Assembly: GCA_025924495.1 (NCBI GenBank)
Contig: JAICIG010000330.1
Span: 1 to 9,039, forward strand
Direction: 5' to 3'
Length of the DNA stretch: 9,039 nt
Source of the DNA: Pirellulales bacterium
Lineage (GTDB): Bacteria; Planctomycetota; Planctomycetia; Pirellulales; JAICIG01
Of the stretch, positions 6,041 to 9,039 are shown one piece after another. A program made the position numbers and the translations under genes. The notes beneath the pieces were generated by a model that saw nothing but the letters and a program-made list of their open reading frames with translations, did no database searches and was not told where the DNA came from. How positions within the stretch are numbered: position 1 is the stretch's first letter; each line of letters starts with the position of its first letter.

Positions 6041-6325
6041 ATGCGACGCACAGAAGTCACGCTGCCAGAACTGGCTTTAATCGCTGGCACGCGAGCTGCT
6101 CTCGGAGCCGGAATCGGCCTGCTTTTGGCCGATCGGCTTCCTGATCGTGAGCGAAAAGCGGTCGGCTGGACGTTGTTATTGGTTGGAGCAATCACGACCA
6201 TCCCGCTGGCGATGGAGGTGTTTGGCGGACAACGCACGATTGAGCGAAATCGCTCGGCGATGCCCGAAGAAGAGGACGACTCCCGCGGGCGGCCATCGCA
6301 AGTCTGGATTCCTGCAGAAGCTTGA
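6041..6325 (+). CDS. Small two-helix membrane protein, function unknown
   Basis: The 94-residue protein begins MRRTEVTLPELALIAGTRAA. It has two hydrophobic segments, about residues 11-31 (Gly/Ala-rich, ending LLLADRL) and 41-62 (VGWTLLLVGAITTIPLAMEV), joined by the charged loop 'PDRERKA'. The tail from about 65 is hydrophilic, with an acidic run EEEDD, and is probably cytoplasmic. The 'TRAALGAGIGLLLADRL' plus 'RRAVGWTLL.VGA.TTIPLA' pattern is one I associate with small conserved membrane proteins of unknown function in planctomycetes and proteobacteria. A strong GGGAGG supports this start. The first helix has glycine spacing (AGTRAALGAGIG) suited to helix packing, so an oligomer or a partner subunit is plausible. 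It precedes the methyltransferase gene by 207 bases, and no shared operon is evident. Confidence 0.8.
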   Translation: MRRTEVTLPELALIAGTRAALGAGIGLLLADRLPDRERKAVGWTLLLVGAITTIPLAMEVFGGQRTIERNRSAMPEEEDDSRGRPSQVWIPAEA

Positions 6326-6532
6326 CGCAGGCCGCGTTTTGATCGCCCACGTCGGCGTTGTGGATGCTGGCCGCGCCGGACACTGCAAGCATCCTCGCGA
6401 GCGGCCCTGGCGGACGCCGATCTCGCGGATGAACTGCCAAATCGCGCGTTGCATCTTGGTTCATGCAGCCGAGTGCGACCTACTGCGGCGGCGGGAAGTT
6501 TGTTAAACTGCCCGACCACCCGAGGGAGCGAA
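6326..6532. other. Intergenic stretch before the methyltransferase gene
   Basis: These 207 bases contain no gene I can support. Open frames on both strands crossing it are shadows or Arg/Pro-rich. Near its end TGTTAAACTG (6501-6510) resembles TGATAAACTG (2972-2981) upstream of the small peptide gene, so TAAACT (6504-6509) may serve as a -10. No -35 was found. Confidence 0.4.
6522..6528 (+). promoter_or_regulatory. Ribosome binding site fixing the methyltransferase start
   Basis: GAGGGAG ends 4 bases before the ATG at 6533. It favours that codon over the in-frame ATG at 6449, whose extra 28 residues look non-coding. Confidence 0.55.
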
Positions 6533-7189
6533 ATGCTGCACGACTGGCGACTGTTCTTTCAGGAATATTTGCGAAATTTCCACCATACCGGCGCTGTTTC
6601 GCCCAGCAGCCGATTTCTGGCTGCTGCGCTGGCTCGGTTTGTGCGAAACGGCGACGGCCACGGGCCCCGACGCGTGCTTGAGGTCGGGCCCGGAACCGGC
6701 GCGGTTACCAGTCAGATTGTTGCGGCCCTGGGACCTGAGGATCAGTTCGACCTCGTCGAGTGGAACAGTCGGTTTGTCGAATGCCTGCGGCGGAGATTCG
6801 AAACGGACCCGAAATGGCGAAGAGTGGCGGACCGCGTGCAAGTGATCCATGCCCCAGTGCAGCAACTGCCGCGCGAATCGGCCTATCACGCGATTATCTC
6901 CGGCCTGCCGCTGAACAATTTTGCCGTAGCAGATGTCGAGCAGATTCTCGAGGCATTTCATGGTTTGCTGGCGCCCGGGGGGACATTATCGTTCTTCGAG
7001 TATGTGGCAGTGCGCCCTGCTCGGGCCCTAGTCAGCCGGCGAGCCGACCGCGAACGGCTGCGCGGCATTGGACGCACCCTCGAGCAACTCCTTTCAAAGC
7101 ACGAATTCCGCCGCGACTGCATTCTGCCCAACCTGCCCCCGGCTTGGGTGCACCACGTCAAGCTTAAGGCTGAGTGTTCTAAGGCATAG
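6533..7189 (+). CDS. SAM-dependent methyltransferase, PmtA (phospholipid N-methyltransferase)-like
   Basis: The 218-residue protein opens with MLHDWRLFFQEYLRNFHHTG and then 'AVSPSSRFLAAALARF' (21-36). This 'TGAV.PSSRFLA' element is characteristic of the Rhodobacter/Sinorhizobium PmtA family and its KsgA-like relatives. The Rossmann SAM site follows: motif I 'VLEVGPGTGAVT' (48-59), the acidic end of strand 2 in 'FDLVEWN' (Glu77), and the motif IV-like 'AIISGLPLNNF' (120-130), then 'LLAPGGTLSFFEY' (145-157). PmtA enzymes methylate phosphatidylethanolamine toward phosphatidylcholine at the inner membrane face. Here substrate specificity is inferred from family resemblance only, and methylation of another lipid or small molecule is possible. 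The length is normal for the family (about 200 residues). The gene ends 56 bases before mnmA on the same strand, so readthrough cotranscription is possible. Confidence 0.82.
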   Translation: MLHDWRLFFQEYLRNFHHTGAVSPSSRFLAAALARFVRNGDGHGPRRVLEVGPGTGAVTSQIVAALGPEDQFDLVEWNSRFVECLRRRFETDPKWRRVADRVQVIHAPVQQLPRESAYHAIISGLPLNNFAVADVEQILEAFHGLLAPGGTLSFFEYVAVRPARALVSRRADRERLRGIGRTLEQLLSKHEFRRDCILPNLPPAWVHHVKLKAECSKA

Positions 7190-7205
7190 CCCAGGCACGT
7201 GCTGA

Positions 7206-7220
7206 CCGCCTTGTTGGCGG
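7206..7220 (+). repeat. Short stem-loop between the methyltransferase gene and mnmA
   Basis: CCGCC (7206-7210) and GGCGG (7216-7220) flank a five-base loop TTGTT. The stem is only 5 bp and no T-run follows, so it is at best a weak pause or attenuation element. Confidence 0.25.
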
Positions 7221-7245
7221 CAGGCGCCGGGGTTAGGCTGGGACT

Positions 7246-8367
7246 ATGTCGAGAGTCGTCTTAGCCATGTCGGGAGGGGTGGATAGCAGCGTTGCTGCAC
7301 ACCTGCTGCGCGCCGCGGGGCACGAAGTGATCGGCCTGTTCATGCGGCACGGCGAGCACGCGGAAACGGCCTGCGAAGTCGGCCCGCAGGGCCAGGTCTC
7401 TCTTTTGCCGGTCTTGCTGGCGAAGGCCGGACACAAGCAAGGCTGTTGCAGTGCGAGCGACGCCGCCGACGCGCGGCGCGTGGCCGATCGGCTCGACATT
7501 CCCTTCTATGCGGTCAACTTCGAAGACGAGTTCGGCCGCATCATGGATTACTTCGTCGACGAGTATACGGCCGGGCGCACGCCCAACCCGTGCGTGATGT
7601 GCAATAACTGGCTCAAGTTCGGCAAGCTCTGCGAGTATGCCGATAGCGTCGGCGCCGAGTTCGTAGCGACCGGCCACTACGCCCGACTGCTTCCCTCCGA
7701 GTCGCCGGGCGAGTCACCCGCGTTGTGCCGCGGACTCGATGATTCAAAGGATCAGTCGTACGTGCTCTTCGGCATCGATCGCCAGGTTCTGCCGCGGGTA
7801 TTGTTTCCCGTCGGCGGCCGCCGGAAGGAAGAAATTCGCGAGATCGCCAAGGGATTGGGGCTGCGCGTGGCCGACAAGAAAGACAGCCAGGAAATCTGCT
7901 TCGTGCCGGGGGGAGATTACGCCGAATTCGTTCGCCGACGTCGCGGCGAGGTCGACCTGTCGGGCGAGATCGTGACGACCGACGGCCACGTCGTCGGCCG
8001 CCATGAGGGGATCGAGAACTTCACCATCGGCCAGCGCAAAGGGCTGGGAGTCGCCTTTGGCGAACCACGGTATGTCGTCCGCCTGGAACGCGAGACGCAA
8101 CGGGTGATCATTGGCCGGCAAGAAGAACTCGCCCGAACTTCTTTTTCGGCCCGCGAGGCGAATTGGCTGATCGAGCCTCCGAGCGAGGCGCTCGTTTGCA
8201 CCGTCAAAATCCGCTACCGCAGCCAGCCGGCCCCCGCTCGAGTGACGCGTTTGCCCGCGGATCGAATGCAGATTGAGCTGGATGAACCGAGGTACGGCGT
8301 CGCGCCGGGGCAGGCGGTCGTGTGCTACGACGGAGACCGGGTGCTGGGCGGCGGTTGGATCGAATAG
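7246..8367 (+). CDS. mnmA: tRNA-specific 2-thiouridylase MnmA
   Basis: The 373-residue protein catalyses ATP-dependent 2-thiolation of U34 in tRNA for Lys, Glu and Gln, in the cytoplasm, taking sulfur from a cysteine desulfurase relay. The PP-loop 'MSGGVDSSVAAHLL' is at residues 8-21. 'GRTPNPCVMCNNWLKFG' carries the conserved NPxxxC(N) cysteine, Cys119, with Cys116 three residues before. 'ATGHYAR' is at 141-147. The second catalytic cysteine, Cys218, lies in 'DSQEICFVPGGDY', and 'FTIGQRKGLG' (259-268) marks the central domain, followed by the beta-barrel C-terminus. Length is close to the usual 360-370 residues. Between 'GLFMRHGE' (30-37) and 'GCCSASDAADARRVAD' (66-81) the sequence is longer than in E. 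coli MnmA, with HKQGCCS instead of the usual short linker. The ribosome binding site is weak. The methyltransferase gene lies 56 bases upstream, and floA follows after 103 bases. Confidence 0.96.
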   Translation: MSRVVLAMSGGVDSSVAAHLLRAAGHEVIGLFMRHGEHAETACEVGPQGQVSLLPVLLAKAGHKQGCCSASDAADARRVADRLDIPFYAVNFEDEFGRIMDYFVDEYTAGRTPNPCVMCNNWLKFGKLCEYADSVGAEFVATGHYARLLPSESPGESPALCRGLDDSKDQSYVLFGIDRQVLPRVLFPVGGRRKEEIREIAKGLGLRVADKKDSQEICFVPGGDYAEFVRRRRGEVDLSGEIVTTDGHVVGRHEGIENFTIGQRKGLGVAFGEPRYVVRLERETQRVIIGRQEELARTSFSAREANWLIEPPSEALVCTVKIRYRSQPAPARVTRLPADRMQIELDEPRYGVAPGQAVVCYDGDRVLGGGWIE

Positions 8368-8398
8368 CAAGAAATTAGAATCCCCGCCGAAGATCCGC

Positions 8399-8404
8399 TA
8401 TGCT
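8399..8404 (+). promoter_or_regulatory. Possible -10 element for floA
   Basis: TATGCT matches the -10 consensus at 4 of 6 positions and lies 66 bases before the floA ATG. The sequence 18 bases upstream, TTAGAA (8375-8380), is a poor -35. The call is weak; floA may also be read through from mnmA. Confidence 0.2.
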
Positions 8405-8470
8405 AAGCACGGCCGGTAATCCCCCTGCCGGCTGGGAAAACAGATAGACCGCTTTGGGAACGTTGAATCT

Positions 8471-9039
8471 ATGCTGCACGTACCGTTTCTTCTGGCACAA
8501 GATCTGAACGGTTTGGAGAACAAGTTTCTCTGGGGCTTCGGCATCATGTTGTTGATCGGCGTCGCGATCGTGCTCGGCATGCTCGTGATGCTGTACGGCA
8601 ACATCTGGTTCCAGGCCTATATGTCGAACGCTCGCGTGAGCATGGTCAGCCTGGTCGGCATGAGCTTGCGGCAGGTCAACGCCAGAGTGATCGTGCAATC
8701 AAAAATCATGGCCATGCAGGCCGGCATCGCCAACGATCCCTCGGCCGGCATTACGACACGACGTTTGGAAGCGCATTATCTGGCCGGCGGAAACGTGCCG
8801 GGCGTGATCCGGGCGATCATTGCCGCGCACCGCGCCGACATTGACTTGGACTTCGACCGCGCCGCCGCCATCGACCTGGCAGGACGCGACGTCCTCGAAG
8901 CCGTGCAGACGAGCGTAAATCCCAAGGTGATCGACTGCCCCGATCCGCAGAAATCCAAAAAGGCCACGCTCAGCGCCATCGCCAAGAACGGCGTCGAACT
9001 GCGCGTGCGAGCGCGCGTGACGGTTCGCACGAATCTCAA
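8471..9039 (+). CDS. floA: Flotillin-like protein FloA (N-terminal part, runs off the right edge)
   Basis: The frame from the ATG at 8471 is open for 189 codons to the edge. It was read directly because it has no stop within the window. After a short periplasm- or membrane-facing segment ([19 protein letters not shown]), a long hydrophobic helix spans about residues 20-43 ([20 protein letters not shown] and LYG). '[14 protein letters not shown]' (57-70), '[20 protein letters not shown]' (97-116), '[30 protein letters not shown]' (128-157) and '[21 protein letters not shown]' (169-189) are strongly conserved FloA/YqfA (UPF0365) segments of the SPFH superfamily. FloA forms membrane-bound oligomers that organise functional membrane microdomains. 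The coiled-coil C-terminal part lies outside the window. GGGAA (8456-8460), 10 bases before the ATG, is a fair ribosome binding site. In Bacillus floA follows an NfeD-like gene; here the upstream neighbour is mnmA instead. Confidence 0.95.
   Translation, partial: MLHVPFLLAQDLNGLENKFLWGFGIMLLIGVAIVLGMLVMLYGNIWFQAYMSNARVSMVSLVGMSLRQVNARVIVQSKIMAMQAGIANDPSAGITTRRLEAHYLAGGNVPGVIRAIIAAHRADIDLDFDRAAAIDLAGRDVLEAVQTSVNPKVIDCPDPQKSKKATLSAIAKNGVELRVRARVTVRTNL

Noticed and set aside
5881..6144. Forward frame starting one base inside the beta-helix stop, as if a third coupled gene
   Set aside because: The product becomes Arg/Ser/His-rich and overlaps the well-supported 94-residue membrane protein in another frame. 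No ribosome binding site of note was seen.
6176..6464. Two reverse-strand frames of about 90 residues across the gap before the methyltransferase gene
   Set aside because: They run into the coding sequence of the small membrane protein on the other strand and have Arg/Pro-rich, unrecognisable products. A decayed gene cannot be excluded, but nothing supports it.
7231..7237. GTTAGGC upstream of mnmA as another attC core
   Set aside because: It has no paired L box or second core. It illustrates how often this degenerate 7-base motif occurs by chance.
7744..8370. Reverse-strand frame of 208 residues inside mnmA
   Set aside because: It is an antisense shadow of a strongly conserved gene in high G+C DNA.
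8411..8432. GCCGG...CCGGC stem after mnmA as a possible terminator
   Set aside because: The stem is about 5 bp with a loop of about 11 bases, and it is followed by TGGGAAAA rather than a T-run.
8375..8698. Reverse-strand frame of 107 residues opposite floA
   Set aside because: Its His/Asp/Gln-rich product is the mirror of the hydrophobic floA N-terminus and matches no protein pattern.

Overview
The window reads as chromosomal DNA of a planctomycete, most likely of the Pirellulales type. This is an inference. It rests on the short basic N-terminus plus single membrane helix plus leucine-rich repeats of the protein at 1555-2385, the style of the extended MnmA at 7246-8367, the FloA-type flotillin at the right edge, the high G+C by eye, and loosely packed genes on both strands with many family-orphan proteins.

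Layout. The left part is a leftward unit: a lipoprotein of unknown function (1297 to 614) followed by the N-terminal part of a MacB/FtsX-type ABC transporter permease (560 to beyond base 1). It has a plausible promoter at 1377-1404. The leucine-rich-repeat membrane protein (1555-2385) diverges from it. A 100-residue leftward gene (2797 to 2495) converges on the LRR gene and is bordered by sequences resembling halves of an integron attC site. Next comes a stretch rich in small inverted and direct repeats, then a 30-residue membrane peptide gene (3030-3122).

The centre is a two-gene rightward unit: a cytoplasmic amidohydrolase-fold enzyme (3363-4415) whose stop overlaps the start of an exported parallel beta-helix protein (4409-5881). 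A perfect TATAAT lies just upstream of the first gene. The two are probably translationally coupled, and their substrate is unknown.

The right part carries a 94-residue two-helix membrane protein (6041-6325), a PmtA-like SAM-dependent methyltransferase (6533-7189), the tRNA 2-thiouridylase mnmA (7246-8367) and the first 189 codons of floA (8471 to beyond 9039). All are rightward and separated by 56-207 bases, so they could be single units or a loose cluster.

No rRNA, tRNA, CRISPR array, insertion sequence or phage gene was seen. Nothing here is clearly a new defence or mobile system. The most unusual items are the attC-like flanks of the 100-residue gene, the coupled amidohydrolase/beta-helix pair, and the very small membrane peptide.
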